DNA of 64,000 bases, from the NCBI RefSeq assembly GCF_029222705.1, contig NZ_JARGZF010000002.1:558001-622000 (forward strand), written 5' to 3'. Position numbers and translations under genes: made by a program. This document shows positions 37,650 to 48,747 of the stretch, piece after piece. Within the stretch, counting starts at the first letter, position 1. Every line of letters begins with the position of its first letter. This DNA is from Knoellia sp. p5-6-4 (GTDB taxonomy: Bacteria; Actinomycetota; Actinomycetes; Actinomycetales; Dermatophilaceae). Below the pieces are notes generated by a model, which was not told the DNA's origin, ran no database searches, and saw only the letters and a list, made by a program, of their open reading frames with translations.

Positions 37650-40216
37650 CCACGCCGAGCGCGTGCGCGGCGGGCCTTGTCGGCAGCGTCGACAGCCAGC
37701 ACGAGCGGGGGCGCGGCCAGGGCCACCGCCCAACCGGCGGCAGGCGGGCCCGCCTGACCCAGCACCCCGGCCACGGCAGGAACCAGGAGCACGGCGAAGG
37801 AGAAGGCGAGCTCCGCGACCCCGGCTGGAAGCAGCAGGCGGTTGGTCGTCCAACCGAGCGCGCCCGGCCACCGGGTCGAGCTCCGGCAGGCGAACACGTT
37901 GGCCTTCTGGCCGAAGACGACAGTCATGAACGCCGCGCCCGAGGCCGCGAGCAACGCGTCGCCGGTCGGGAACCTCTCTCCGGGACTCCACCCCGCGGCC
38001 GCCATCGACACCAGGAACGCGACCATCGACAGCGCCGCGATGAGTGGCCCCAGAAGGCCGAACGCCCGCCGCAGCACCGTCCCGTTCATGAGCCGACCGG
38101 ACACGGGCGGCCTGTCCAGGAGGTGACGAGCCGGCGGCTCGGCCCCCAGCGCGACTGCCGAGAGGGTGTCGGTCCCGATGTCGATCGCCAGGATCTGGAG
38201 GACGCCCAGTGCCAGCGGGAACGACCCGCCGGAGAGCGCCCACACCACGAACGGCGTCAGCTCGGCCACGTTGTCGGTCAGGTGGTAGGTGAGGAAGCGT
38301 CGGACGTTGACGTAGGTCGCCCGGCCCTGCTCGATGCCCGCGACGATGCTCGAGAACGCGTCGTCGAGCAGCACGAGGTCGGCCGCCTCGCGGGCCACGT
38401 CGGTGCCGGAGCGGCCCATCGCCACACCGATGTCGGCCTCGTGCAGGGCGGGCGCGTCGTTCACGCCGTCTCCGGTCATCGCCACGACGTGGCCCCCAGA
38501 ACGCAGGGCCCGGGCGATGCGCAGCTTGTCCTCGGGCGAGACGCGGGCCACCACGATCCCGTCGTGGTCGAGCACCGCGGCCAGGACGCGATCGTTCGCG
38601 GGCAGCTCGGCGCCGACGAGCACCGGGTCGCCGGGGCGGCGCAGGCCCACCTGGTCGGCGATCGCGGCCGCGGTCGCCGGGTGGTCGCCCGTCACCATGG
38701 CCACGGCGACACCGGCGCTCCGGCAGGTCGCCAGCGCCTCGGGCACGTCGTCCCGGGGCGGGTCCTCCAGGGCCACGAGGCCCAGGAGGTGCAGCTGGCC
38801 CTCCACCTCGTCGGGTGTGCGGGCGACCTCGGCCGCGGCGGTCCCGGCCGCCAGCGCCAGCACTCGCAGCCCGCGCGCCGTCATCGCCTCCACCTCCGCC
38901 CGCCCGGCGTCGCCGTCGGCGCACAGCGGCAGGACGGTGTCGGGCGCCCCCTTGACGAACACGTCGCCGTCGAACACCACCGCCATGCGGCGCCGGCGCG
39001 GGTCGAAGGGGAACCGCATCACCGAGTGGTGGCGGTGACGGTCGTCGTCGGTGTCGATGCCCAGGCGCCGGGCGAAGACGTCGAGGGCCGCCTCCATGGG
39101 GTCGCCGTGGGCCCGCCAGCCCGCCGCCGTGTGGACGGCGTACCCGGTCGAGCACCGCATCCCGGCCAGGGCGAGGGCGACGCAGGCGTCGTGCGCGGCC
39201 GGGGCAGACCACGCCAGCTCGGCGGCGGGCTCGTACCCGGCACCGTCCACGGCGACCCCACCTGACGGGGTCCAGGCCTCGACGACGGCCATCCGGTTCT
39301 GGGTCAGGGTGCCGGTCTTGTCGGTGCAGATGAAGTCGGTCGACCCGAGCGTCTCGACCGCGTCGAGGTTGCGCACGAGGATCTGGCGCCGCGCCATCTG
39401 CTCCGAGCCCCACGCCAGCGACAGGGTCACCGTCGGCAGCAGCGCCTCGGGCACCAGGGCGACGGTGACCCCGATGGCGAAGATGAAGCCGTCGCGCAGC
39501 GGGTTGCCGACCAGGAGCGAGACCGCGAAGAAGAGCCCGCCCACGCCGAGGGCGATGACGGCGATCAGCCGCACGACGGCCTGCAGTTCCCGGGTCAGCG
39601 GGGTGACGGGCTTCGGGGAGGCGGTCGTGAGCCGGGCGATCCGGGCCAGGCGGGTCTGCCCCCCGGTGGCCACCACGACGGCGCGGGCCTCGCCCTCCAC
39701 GGCGAAGGTCCCGGCATACAACGCCTCGTCCCTGCCCACCGAGGCCGCCTCGCTCTCGCCGGTGAGCATGGAGGTGTCGACGAGCAGGCGGTTGGCCATG
39801 GTGACGGTGGCGTCAGCCGGCACCCGGTCGCCGCTCTCGAGCAGCAGCAGGTCCCCCACGACGACGTCCTCGGCCTCGATGATCCGGCGGCGACCGTCGC
39901 GCCGGACGGTCACGCGGGTCGGCAGCATCGCTCGCAGCCGCTCGGCCGCCCGGTCCGCCCGGGCCCGCTGGGCGAAGGCGAAGAGGGCGTTGAGCACGAT
40001 GACGGCGGCGATGGCCACCCCGAGCTCGGGCAGCCCGGCGAGCAGGGCGAGCCCGGCAGCCACCCACAGCATGAGCGCGAAGAAGTGGGTCAGCTCCTGG
40101 GCGAGGCGCCGCGCGACCGACGGTCGCCGTGGCTGGGGTAGCAGGTTCGGGCCGTGGGCGGCGCGCCGAGCAGCCGCCTCCGCCGAGCTGAGGCCGGTCG
40201 CGGTGGCTGCGGCCAT
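37637..40216 (-). CDS. P-type cation-transporting ATPase (P2/P3-like)
   Basis: Predicted 859-residue pump. The N-terminal cation-ATPase motif (GLSSAEAAARRAAHGPNLLP), actuator TGES, the phosphorylation site CTDKTGTLTQN near residue 300, KGA (FVKGAPDTVLP) in the nucleotide domain, and the hinge TGDGVNDAPAL near 605 are all present. The M4 site reads ALVPEALLP, close to the PEGLP of Ca2+-type pumps; the ion cannot be fixed from this. The ATG at 40216 has GGAAGGGG upstream; an earlier in-frame start at 40246 does not. Confidence 0.92.
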   Translation of the reverse strand: MAAATATGLSSAEAAARRAAHGPNLLPQPRRPSVARRLAQELTHFFALMLWVAAGLALLAGLPELGVAIAAVIVLNALFAFAQRARADRAAERLRAMLPTRVTVRRDGRRRIIEAEDVVVGDLLLLESGDRVPADATVTMANRLLVDTSMLTGESEAASVGRDEALYAGTFAVEGEARAVVVATGGQTRLARIARLTTASPKPVTPLTRELQAVVRLIAVIALGVGGLFFAVSLLVGNPLRDGFIFAIGVTVALVPEALLPTVTLSLAWGSEQMARRQILVRNLDAVETLGSTDFICTDKTGTLTQNRMAVVEAWTPSGGVAVDGAGYEPAAELAWSAPAAHDACVALALAGMRCSTGYAVHTAAGWRAHGDPMEAALDVFARRLGIDTDDDRHRHHSVMRFPFDPRRRRMAVVFDGDVFVKGAPDTVLPLCADGDAGRAEVEAMTARGLRVLALAAGTAAAEVARTPDEVEGQLHLLGLVALEDPPRDDVPEALATCRSAGVAVAMVTGDHPATAAAIADQVGLRRPGDPVLVGAELPANDRVLAAVLDHDGIVVARVSPEDKLRIARALRSGGHVVAMTGDGVNDAPALHEADIGVAMGRSGTDVAREAADLVLLDDAFSSIVAGIEQGRATYVNVRRFLTYHLTDNVAELTPFVVWALSGGSFPLALGVLQILAIDIGTDTLSAVALGAEPPARHLLDRPPVSGRLMNGTVLRRAFGLLGPLIAALSMVAFLVSMAAAGWSPGERFPTGDALLAASGAAFMTVVFGQKANVFACRSSTRWPGALGWTTNRLLLPAGVAELAFSFAVLLVPAVAGVLGQAGPPAAGWAVALAAPPLVLAVDAADKARRARARRGQDQ

Positions 40217-40318
40217 GGGCGCCCCTTCCGCTCTCGGGGCCAGCATGTCGGCGGCGCGCGGCTCCCGGGGAGGGGCCTAGGTCCCGCGGGCCGGGCCCGT
40301 GGCTGGTAGAAACGCTGC

Positions 40319-40858
40319 ATGAGCCCCCTGGAGCTGGAGCGCAACGAGTCGTGGCTGTCCCGTGAGGAGCTCGAGTCGGTGCGCGGCCGCATGCCGATCC
40401 TCTACGTCGACGCCGTGCCCGTGCGGGTCGACGCCACCGGGGCGGCGGTCCGCGTGGGGCTGCTGCTGCGGGCCTCGAGCGGAGGCAGCATCAACCGCGA
40501 GCTCGTCTCCGGTCGGGTGCTCTACCACGAGCGGGTGCGCGACGCCCTGACCCGGCACCTCGAGAAGGACCTCGGGCCGATGTGCCTGCCGCACATCCCG
40601 ACCAGCCCGCAGCCGTTCACCGTGGCGGAGTACTTCCCCACACCGGGGGTGACGCCCTACCACGACCCGCGCCAGCACGCGGTGTCGCTGGCCTTCGTCG
40701 TGCCGGTCGCCGGCGACTGCGAGCCGCAGCAGGACGCGCTCGACCTCGCCTGGCTGAGCCTCGACGAGGCGGCCGATCCGGGGCTGCTCCAGGAGATGGA
40801 CGGCGGCCACGGGGTACTGCTCCGACAGGCCCTGGCCCATCTCGGACACCGCGTCTGA
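40319..40858 (+). CDS. NUDIX-like hydrolase (DUF4916-type)
   Basis: Predicted 179-residue protein with a NUDIX-like beta core (MPILYVDAVPVRVDATGAAVRVGLLLRAS) but a degenerate NUDIX box (ELVSGRVLYHERVRDALTRHLEKDLG). It ends with EYFPTPG and DLAWLSLDEA, segments seen in DUF4916 proteins. Activity on a nucleotide is therefore uncertain. TAGAAA lies 6 nt before the ATG and there is no ribosome-binding site. Confidence 0.7.
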   Translation: MSPLELERNESWLSREELESVRGRMPILYVDAVPVRVDATGAAVRVGLLLRASSGGSINRELVSGRVLYHERVRDALTRHLEKDLGPMCLPHIPTSPQPFTVAEYFPTPGVTPYHDPRQHAVSLAFVVPVAGDCEPQQDALDLAWLSLDEAADPGLLQEMDGGHGVLLRQALAHLGHRV

Positions 40859-40883
40859 CGCCGGCTCGGCCGGCCCTCGAACG

Positions 40884-41639
40884 TCAGGCGGGCGCGGCGC
40901 CCCGGCGCCGGCGCACCTCCTCCTCGTCCATCGCGTTGGCCTCCTCGAGCGTGGGCGCCGTGCCCCCGAGCCGCACCGGCAGGAGGTGCCGCTCGGTCGG
41001 CGGCAGCGGCGGGTAGGCGTCCTGGTCGGCGTGCAGCTGGGCGGTCATCCGCTCGCGCAGGAGGGTGTTGGCCTCCTCCGCAGCCGCGGCCCCCTTCCCG
41101 ACGGTGATCGGCTCGCCGACGGTCATGAAGATGGGGATGTTGGTGCGGCCCAGCCGCTTGGGGTGGCCCTTGGTCCAGACCCGCTGCGAGCCCCAGATCG
41201 TCACGGGGATGACCGGCACCCCGGCGGCCTGCGCCATGCGGATGGTGCCCGACTTGAAGTCCTTGAGCTCGAAGGAGCGCGAGATGGTCGCCTCGGGGAA
41301 GACGCCGACGATCTCGCCTGACTTGAGGGCGTCGACCGCGGCCCGGAAGGAGGTCGCGCCGGCCTCCCGGTCGACCGGGATGTGCTTCATCCCCCGCATG
41401 AGGGGCCCGGCCACCTTGTTGCGCCAGATGGACTCCTTGGCCATGAACCGCACCAGGCGTCCGGCGGGGCGGGCGGCCAGCCCGGCATACGTGAAGTCCA
41501 TGTAACCGGTGTGGTTGATCGCGAAGACCGCACCCCCGGTGCGCGGCACGTTCTCGGCGCCCCGGATCCGGAACTTCAGGCCCTGCGCGGCGAAGACGAG
41601 GCGCGCGGCCCCGATGACGGTGGTGTAGACCGGCTCCAT
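40884..41639 (-). CDS. 1-acylglycerol-3-phosphate acyltransferase-like (PlsC family)
   Basis: Predicted 251-residue membrane-associated acyltransferase of phospholipid synthesis. It has the catalytic NHxxxxD block (INHTGYMDFTY), the FPEAT substrate motif, and VPVIPVTIWGSQRV. The ATG at 41639 is preceded at 6 nt by TAGGGT, suggesting a leaderless mRNA. A GTG two codons earlier is less likely. The C-terminal 40 residues are charged and variable. Confidence 0.9.
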   Translation of the reverse strand: MEPVYTTVIGAARLVFAAQGLKFRIRGAENVPRTGGAVFAINHTGYMDFTYAGLAARPAGRLVRFMAKESIWRNKVAGPLMRGMKHIPVDREAGATSFRAAVDALKSGEIVGVFPEATISRSFELKDFKSGTIRMAQAAGVPVIPVTIWGSQRVWTKGHPKRLGRTNIPIFMTVGEPITVGKGAAAAEEANTLLRERMTAQLHADQDAYPPLPPTERHLLPVRLGGTAPTLEEANAMDEEEVRRRRGAAPA

Positions 41640-41703
41640 GGGCACACCCTAGAGGCCGGAACCGGTTGGTAGGGACGAGGGCGGTGATGGGAGGATTCCG
41701 CCC

Positions 41704-44361
41704 ATGACCACCTCTGCTCAGACCACCCGCGCTGCCGCCATCCCGGAGAAGCCGTCGATCGACGGGCTCGAGGACAAGTGGGCGCCGGTATGGGAGGAGC
41801 AGGGCACCTACCGCTTCGACCGTGAGCGCGCCCTCGGCGGCCCCCGTGAGGCGGTCTACGCCATCGACACCCCGCCGCCCACCGCATCCGGCTCGCTGCA
41901 CGTCGGCCACGTGTTCTCCTACACCCACACCGACTGCATCGCCCGCTACAAGCGGATGACCGGCCTCGAGGTCTTCTACCCGATGGGCTGGGACGACAAC
42001 GGCCTGCCCACCGAGCGCCGCGTGCAGAACTACTACGGCGTCCGCGGCGACGCCACGCTCCCCTACGAGCCCGGCTTCGTGCCCCCGCAGGAGGGCGGCC
42101 AGGGCAAGAGCACCAAGGCGGCCGACCAGAAGCCGATCTCCCGGCAGAACTTCATCGAGCTGTGCGACATCCTCACCGTCAAGGACGAGGAGACCTTCGA
42201 GGCGCTGTGGCGCAGGCTGGGGCTGTCGGTCGACTGGAAGGTCAACTACCGCACCATCGACGCCAACTCCCGCGCCACCGCGCAGCAGGCGTTCCTGCGC
42301 AACCTCGCCCGCGGCGAGGCGTATGCCGCCGAGGCGCCCGGGCTGTGGGACGTCACCTTCCAGAGCGCCGTGGCCCAGGCCGAGCTCGAGGCCCGCGACT
42401 ACCCCGGCCACTACCACCGGGTGGCCTTCCACCGGACGGACGGCTCCGGCCCGGTCTTCATCGAGACGACCCGCCCCGAACTGATCCCCTCCTGCGTGGC
42501 GCTCATCGCCCACCCCGACGACGAGCGGTATGCCGAGCTCTTCGGCACCACGGTCACCTCACCGCTGTTCGGGGTCGAGGTGCCGGTGCTCGCCCACCCG
42601 CTCGCCGAGATGGAGAAGGGCGCGGGCATCGCGATGTGCTGCACCTTCGGCGACCTCACCGACGTGCAGTGGTGGCGTGAGCTCGACCTGCCGACCCGCT
42701 CGGTCATCACCCGCACCGGGCGCATCCAGGCCGAGACGCCCGAGTGGATCGAGTCCGGTGAGGGCAAGGAGCTCTTCAGCGAGATCGCCACCAAGACGAC
42801 GCACACGGCGCGCACGCTCATCGTCGACGCCCTGCGCGAGTCCGGCGACCTCGACGGCGAGCCCAAGCCGACCCAGCGCAAGGCGAACTTCTACGAGAAG
42901 GGCGACAAGCCGCTCGAGATCGTCACCTCGCGCCAGTGGTACATCAGGAACGGTGGCCGCGACGCCGAGCTCAACGCCGCGCTGGTCGAGCGGGGCCGCG
43001 AGCTCGACTTCCACCCCTCGTTCATGCGCACCCGCTACGAGAACTGGGTCGGTGGCCTCAACGGCGACTGGCTCATCAGCCGCCAGCGCTTCTTCGGCGT
43101 CCCGATCCCGGTCTGGTACCCCTTGGACGAGCAGGGCGATCCCGACTACGCCAACCCGATCGTCCCCGACGAGTCCGAGCTGCCGGTCGACCCGGTGGCG
43201 CAGGCGCCCCGCGGCTACGAGGAGTCGCAGCGCGGCCAGGCCGGTGGCTTCGTCGGCGACCCCGACATCATGGACACCTGGGCGACGTCGTCGCTCTCGC
43301 CGCAGATCGCGCTGGGCTGGCGGGAGGACCCGGAGCTCTTCGAGACGCTCTTCCCCATGGACCTGCGCCCGCAGGGGCAGGACATCATCCGCACCTGGCT
43401 CTTCGCCACGGTCGTGCGCGCGCACCTCGAGCACGGCTCGCTGCCGTGGACCAACGCGGCCATCAGCGGCTGGATCCTCGACCCCGACCGCAAGAAGATG
43501 AGCAAGTCCAAGGGCAACGCCGAGACGCCGGAGGACGTCGTGCGCCAGCACGGCGCCGACGCGGTGCGCTACTGGGCGGCCTCGGCGAAGCTCGGGACCG
43601 ACGCCGCCTACGACACGGGTCAGATGAAGGTCGGCCGCCGCCTGGCCATCAAGGTGCTGAACGCCACGAAGTTCGCGTTGTCCTTTGGCGCAGCCGAAGC
43701 AGGGAACCACCCCAGCGCGGAGGTGCAAGGCGACCTGCACGACGCTGTCACCCACCCGCTCGACCGGGCCATGCTCGCCGGCCTCTCCGACGTCGTGGCC
43801 AAGGCGACCGCCGGGTTCGAGGCCTACGACCACGCCCGGGCGCTGGAGGTCACCGAGAGCTTCTTCTGGACCTTCTGCGACGACTACCTCGAGCTGGTCA
43901 AGGACCGGGCCTACGGCGGTCAGGGTGAGGAGGCCGCCGCATCCGCTCGGGCGGGTCTGCGCCTGGCGCTCGACGTGCTGCTGCGCCTGCTGGCGCCGTT
44001 CCTGCCCTACTCCACCGAGGAGGTGTGGTCGTGGTTCCACGAGGGGTCGGTGCACCGGGCCGCGTGGCCGACGGCGGCCGACCTCGGTGACCTCGGTGCC
44101 GCCGACGCGGCGCTGCTGGGTGCGGTCGGCGAGGCCCTGGCGGGCGTCCGCAAGGCCAAGTCGGAGGCCAAGGTCGGTATGCGCGCCGAGGTGTCGTCGA
44201 TCGTGCTGGCCGGACCGCAGGACTGGTGCGACCGCGTGCGCACCGCCGAGGCGGACCTGCGCGCCGCCGGCCGGGTGACCGGAAGCCTCGACTACGCCGA
44301 GGCGGAGACCCCGGAGGTCCGCGACGCGGTGCTCATCCCCGTGGAGAAGCCGAAGGCCTGA
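41704..44361 (+). CDS. valS: Valyl-tRNA synthetase (short form)
   Basis: Predicted 885-residue class Ia synthetase. HIGH motif TPPPTASGSLHVGHVFSYTHTD, WDDNGLPTERRVQNYYGVRGD, the editing domain (IETTRPELIPSCVAL), and KKMSKSKGNAETPEDVV near residue 600. It ends without the C-terminal coiled-coil arm of ordinary bacterial ValRS, resembling the archaeal/alternative bacterial type. No T-box is visible in the 60-nt gap upstream. Its last 70 bp overlap the convergent gene on the other strand. Confidence 0.95.
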   Translation: MTTSAQTTRAAAIPEKPSIDGLEDKWAPVWEEQGTYRFDRERALGGPREAVYAIDTPPPTASGSLHVGHVFSYTHTDCIARYKRMTGLEVFYPMGWDDNGLPTERRVQNYYGVRGDATLPYEPGFVPPQEGGQGKSTKAADQKPISRQNFIELCDILTVKDEETFEALWRRLGLSVDWKVNYRTIDANSRATAQQAFLRNLARGEAYAAEAPGLWDVTFQSAVAQAELEARDYPGHYHRVAFHRTDGSGPVFIETTRPELIPSCVALIAHPDDERYAELFGTTVTSPLFGVEVPVLAHPLAEMEKGAGIAMCCTFGDLTDVQWWRELDLPTRSVITRTGRIQAETPEWIESGEGKELFSEIATKTTHTARTLIVDALRESGDLDGEPKPTQRKANFYEKGDKPLEIVTSRQWYIRNGGRDAELNAALVERGRELDFHPSFMRTRYENWVGGLNGDWLISRQRFFGVPIPVWYPLDEQGDPDYANPIVPDESELPVDPVAQAPRGYEESQRGQAGGFVGDPDIMDTWATSSLSPQIALGWREDPELFETLFPMDLRPQGQDIIRTWLFATVVRAHLEHGSLPWTNAAISGWILDPDRKKMSKSKGNAETPEDVVRQHGADAVRYWAASAKLGTDAAYDTGQMKVGRRLAIKVLNATKFALSFGAAEAGNHPSAEVQGDLHDAVTHPLDRAMLAGLSDVVAKATAGFEAYDHARALEVTESFFWTFCDDYLELVKDRAYGGQGEEAAASARAGLRLALDVLLRLLAPFLPYSTEEVWSWFHEGSVHRAAWPTAADLGDLGAADAALLGAVGEALAGVRKAKSEAKVGMRAEVSSIVLAGPQDWCDRVRTAEADLRAAGRVTGSLDYAEAETPEVRDAVLIPVEKPKA

Positions 44362-44999
44362 ACCCGGCGCGTGCCATCGGGCTGGACGGCGAACCACGGG
44401 ACGTCCCAGCCCGACAGCCGCAGCCGGCGCTCGGCGAAGCTGTCCGCGTCGAGCAGGCTGACCAGGCCGGTGGCCGGGTCGTAGACGTCGAGGACCTGGT
44501 CGCCGTCGCCGGGCAGCACGAGCACCACGTGCCGGGGCAGCACGGCGCTGCCGGCGTACAGCAGTGCCGGCTCGCCCTCGTCGACCACGTCGACCAGGCG
44601 GGCGTGGGCCGCGCGCAGCCGGCTCCTCAGGTCGCCGCGCAGCACCTCCACCGTGTAGCGGGTGCCGCGGCGGGAGGCGCCGAACTCGAGCTCCTTCCTC
44701 GCGCCCCAGGGCGGGGTGCCCAGTGCCCTGGGCCAGGGCACGTTGAGGCGCCGACCCCCGGCATACAGGCGGTTGGTGCGGTTCATGACCACCCGCTCGT
44801 AGGCCGCGAACCGCTCCGCCTCGGTGTCTCCCGGAGGCGCGTCGACGCGCGGGCCCTCGCCGGTGGTGATCCAACGGGCGAACTGCGGGTTGACCAGCAT
44901 GCGCGCCACGGTGAGGCAGGCTGCCCCACAGCTGACCGGGCTCTGCTGCACCGGGCCCTGGTCACCTGCGCGCAGGCGGTAGCCGTAGCCGGTGGTCAT
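44292..44999 (-). CDS. Papain-like (C39-type) cysteine peptidase-like protein
   Basis: Predicted 235-residue protein. An N-terminal QSPVSCGAACLTVARML looks like a C39-type active site (Gln then Cys), and later PRHVVLVLPGDGDQVLDVYDPATG supplies His and Asp in the right order. There is no signal peptide or membrane segment. The start ATG is at 44999; the frame is open further upstream but without signal. The stop lies inside valS, a 70-bp tail-to-tail overlap. Activity is inferred, not certain. Confidence 0.65.
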   Translation of the reverse strand: MTTGYGYRLRAGDQGPVQQSPVSCGAACLTVARMLVNPQFARWITTGEGPRVDAPPGDTEAERFAAYERVVMNRTNRLYAGGRRLNVPWPRALGTPPWGARKELEFGASRRGTRYTVEVLRGDLRSRLRAAHARLVDVVDEGEPALLYAGSAVLPRHVVLVLPGDGDQVLDVYDPATGLVSLLDADSFAERRLRLSGWDVPWFAVQPDGTRRVQAFGFSTGMSTASRTSGVSASA

Positions 45000-45135
45000 G
45001 GGCCCATCTTTGCCCGCTCGCCCACCGCCGTCCACCGTGCCGTGTGACAGACGGTGCGCCGAGCTGCGGCAAACAGGTAACAAACTCGTATCCGTGGGCC
45101 CGCGGTGTCGGCCCGGTCGCCTAGGGTCGGGCGTC

Positions 45136-45834
45136 GTGAGGCGGGGACGGTTGCTGATGCTGGTGGGGGCGGTCACCACGCTGTTCGTCGGCGCGTGGGT
45201 GGCCTCGGCCGGCCCGGTGGCCCTCTTCCGACGCCAGAACCTGAGCGGCTTCAGCGAGCGCAGCGCGCGTGGCTCGGACTTCGAGGAGTGGAGCAACGTG
45301 CCTCCACCGCCGAAGAAGATCTACAGCTCGGCCGACGCCAACGAGACCGTCGTCGCCGTCATCGTCTGGGGCCTGCGGCTCCTCATCGTCGCCATCGTGG
45401 TGACGGTGCTCTTCCTGGTGGTCCGCGAGCTCTGGCAGCGCCGGCCGGTGCCGGTCGAGGAGCCCGAGCCCGGTGCGGCGATCGAGACCCTGCCCGACGT
45501 GCTGCTCGAGGGCGCCGCGTCGCGCATGGAGCACCTCGAGACCGGCACCCCCACCGACGCGATCGTGGCGTGCTGGGTCCGGCTCGAGGAGGAGGTCGCC
45601 GCGGCGGGCCTGAAGGAGGACCGCTCCCGCACCTCCTCGGAGGTGGTCGCCGAGGTGCTCGCCGAGCACGACGTCGACGCCGTGGCCCTCGCCGAGCTCG
45701 CGTCGCTCTACCGCGAGGCCCGGTTCTCCGAGCACGCGCTGACCGAGGCGCACCGGGCGCGCGCCCGCGACGCGCTCACCACCGTGCACGTCGACCTGCG
45801 GCGGGCGGCGACGAAGGAGGCCCTGCGCGCATGA
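45136..45834 (+). CDS. DUF4129 membrane protein
   Basis: Predicted 232 residues. An N-terminal signal anchor (5-25), an extracytoplasmic loop with PPPPKKIYSSADANE, a second transmembrane segment (residues 75-100), and a cytoplasmic DUF4129 domain (TPTDAIVACWVRLEEEVAAAGLKEDRSRTSSEVV ... ALAELASLYREARFSEHALTEAHRARARDAL). It opens a five-gene overlapping cluster with MoxR. TAGGGT lies 8 nt before the GTG. Confidence 0.85.
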   Translation: MRRGRLLMLVGAVTTLFVGAWVASAGPVALFRRQNLSGFSERSARGSDFEEWSNVPPPPKKIYSSADANETVVAVIVWGLRLLIVAIVVTVLFLVVRELWQRRPVPVEEPEPGAAIETLPDVLLEGAASRMEHLETGTPTDAIVACWVRLEEEVAAAGLKEDRSRTSSEVVAEVLAEHDVDAVALAELASLYREARFSEHALTEAHRARARDALTTVHVDLRRAATKEALRA

Positions 45835-46333
45835 GCCCACGCTCCCGCAGCCGAGCGGACCTTCCGCCGGTCAACCCGCTGCTCATCGCGGCCGCCGGCG
45901 CGGTCGTGCTCGGCGTGGCCACCGTCGGCGTCTCCTGGCTGACCAGCCCCGGGCTGCTCCTCGCGACGCTCGCCGTCGTGGGCAGCGTCGCGGTGCTCAC
46001 CCAGCGCCTCGCCCAGTCGCAGAAGCCGCTGCACTGGCAGACCCAGCTGCTCGACCCCGACGCCGAGCGCGGAGCCGACGCCCGCGTGTCCGGCCTGCGC
46101 CAGCAGGTCGAGCTGGCCGCGAGGGGCAGCACGGAGAGCCACGAGCGCCTGCACGCCCTGCTCGCCGGACTGGCCACCGAGCGCCTGCGTGACCACCGGG
46201 GCCTCGAGCCCTCCGACCCCGAGGCGGCGGCCCTGCTCGGCCCCGACCTCACGGCATACCTCGCCCGGCGCCCCACCGGACGCCTGACCACCGACCAGCT
46301 GCACCGCCACGTCCAGAAACTCGAGGAGCTCTC

Positions 46334-46337
<4 letters not shown>
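45831..46337 (+). CDS. Membrane protein of the MoxR-DUF58 cluster
   Basis: Predicted 168 residues with two transmembrane helices near the N-terminus (20-60) and a helical cytoplasmic tail (ARVSGLRQQVELAARGSTESHERLHALLAGLATERLRDHRGL). It is coupled on both sides by 4-bp overlaps (ATGA, GTGA). I know no function. The position between DUF4129 and MoxR is conserved in actinobacteria. Confidence 0.75.
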
Positions 46338-47358
<1,021 letters not shown>

Positions 47359-47362
<4 letters not shown>

Positions 47363-48747
47363 CCGCTCCCGCCGAGCTCGCCGAGGAGCTCGCCCCGGTC
47401 CGGGCGACGTGGCGGCCCACCCCCGCCCTCACCAGGGCCACGGTGGTGGGGCTCGCCCTCGTCGTCTTCGGCGTGCTCGTGCGACGGCCCGAGCTGCTCG
47501 TCCTCGGCACCCCCCTGTTCCTCGTCTCGCTGTGGTCGTTCACCACCCGGCCCGAGCAGGCCCCCGTCGTCGCCGCCGGTCCGCGCCACCTCACCCTCCG
47601 CGAGGGACAGGCCACCCGCTGGGTCGCCGAGGTGCAGCCGGGCCCGGGCGTCGAGGACGTCGGGCTGGCGCTGATGGGCACGCCGCACACCGAGTTCGAG
47701 CCGGCCGGCCGAGCCGTGGCGACGGCGAGCGACGCCCAGGGGCCGGTCACCGCGGCAGTCGCCTGCCGCACCACCCGGTGGGGCCGCCGTCAGCTCGGCC
47801 CGGCCGTGCTCAGCATCTCGAGCGCCTTCGGCTCCCACCGGTGGGCACCCGACGTCGTCGAGTCCCGGCCGGTGACCACGGTGCCGCTGCCCGACACCTT
47901 CGCCGCCCGGGTACCCGTGCCACGCCCCGACGGCCTCGTGGGGCAGAACCGCTCCCACCACCCCGGCGACGGCGGGGAGTTCGCCGACATCCGGCAGTTC
48001 CGCTTCGGCGACCGGCTGCGCCGGGTGCACTGGCCGGTGAGCATCCGCACCGGCCAGCTGCACGTCACGTCGACCTACGCCGACCAGGACTCCGAGGTCG
48101 TCCTGCTCGTCGACGCGATGCACGACATCGGCACCAGCCAGGGCGTGGGCGGGCGCAGCAGCAGCCTCGACAACGCCGTCCGCGCGGCCGGCGCCATCGC
48201 CGAGCACTACCTGCGCACCGGCGACCGGGTCGGCCTGCGCGTGCTCGGCGCCCGCGGGGTGCCCGCGCTCGACTCGGCCGCCGGCAGGAACCACCTGCGC
48301 CGGGTGCTCGACACGCTGGCGCGGACCACGGCTGCGCAGGGCACCGTCGCCGACGAGAAGCGGCTGCGCGGCCAGCTGCGCGCCCGGGTGCCCGCGGGCG
48401 CCCTGGTCGTCGTGCTGACCCCGGCCATCTCACCCGACGTGCTCGGCCACGCACTGGCCCTCTCGCGCCGCGGCATCTCCGTGATCGCCATCGACACCCT
48501 GCCCCCCGAGCTGGCCTCCGCCGACCTCGACCCGCACCTGCTCGAGACCCTCATGCCCGAGGCCGACAAGACGCCGGACGCCTCACGGCTCGCCTGGCGG
48601 ATCCGGCTGCTCGAGCGCGAGCACGAGATGCGCCGGGCCCGCGAGGCCGGCGTGCCGATCGTGCCCTGGGCCGGGCCGGGCACCCTCGACATCGTGCTGC
48701 GCGACCTCGGCCGACGCTCGCGCGCCCCGCGGGTGGTGAGCCGGTGA
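47359..48747 (+). CDS. DUF58 protein with VWA-like domain
   Basis: Predicted 462 residues. Two transmembrane segments (28-60), then a beta-rich region, then the DUF58 signature GEFADIRQFRFGDRLRRVHWPVSIRTGQLHV near residue 220 leading into a VWA-like fold whose metal-site start reads VVLLVDAMHD. It is the usual partner of MoxR. The GTG start overlaps the moxR stop (GTGA). Confidence 0.9.

Noticed and set aside
41640-41703. T-box leader for valS
   Set aside because: The gap is only 64 nt and has no T-box sequence.
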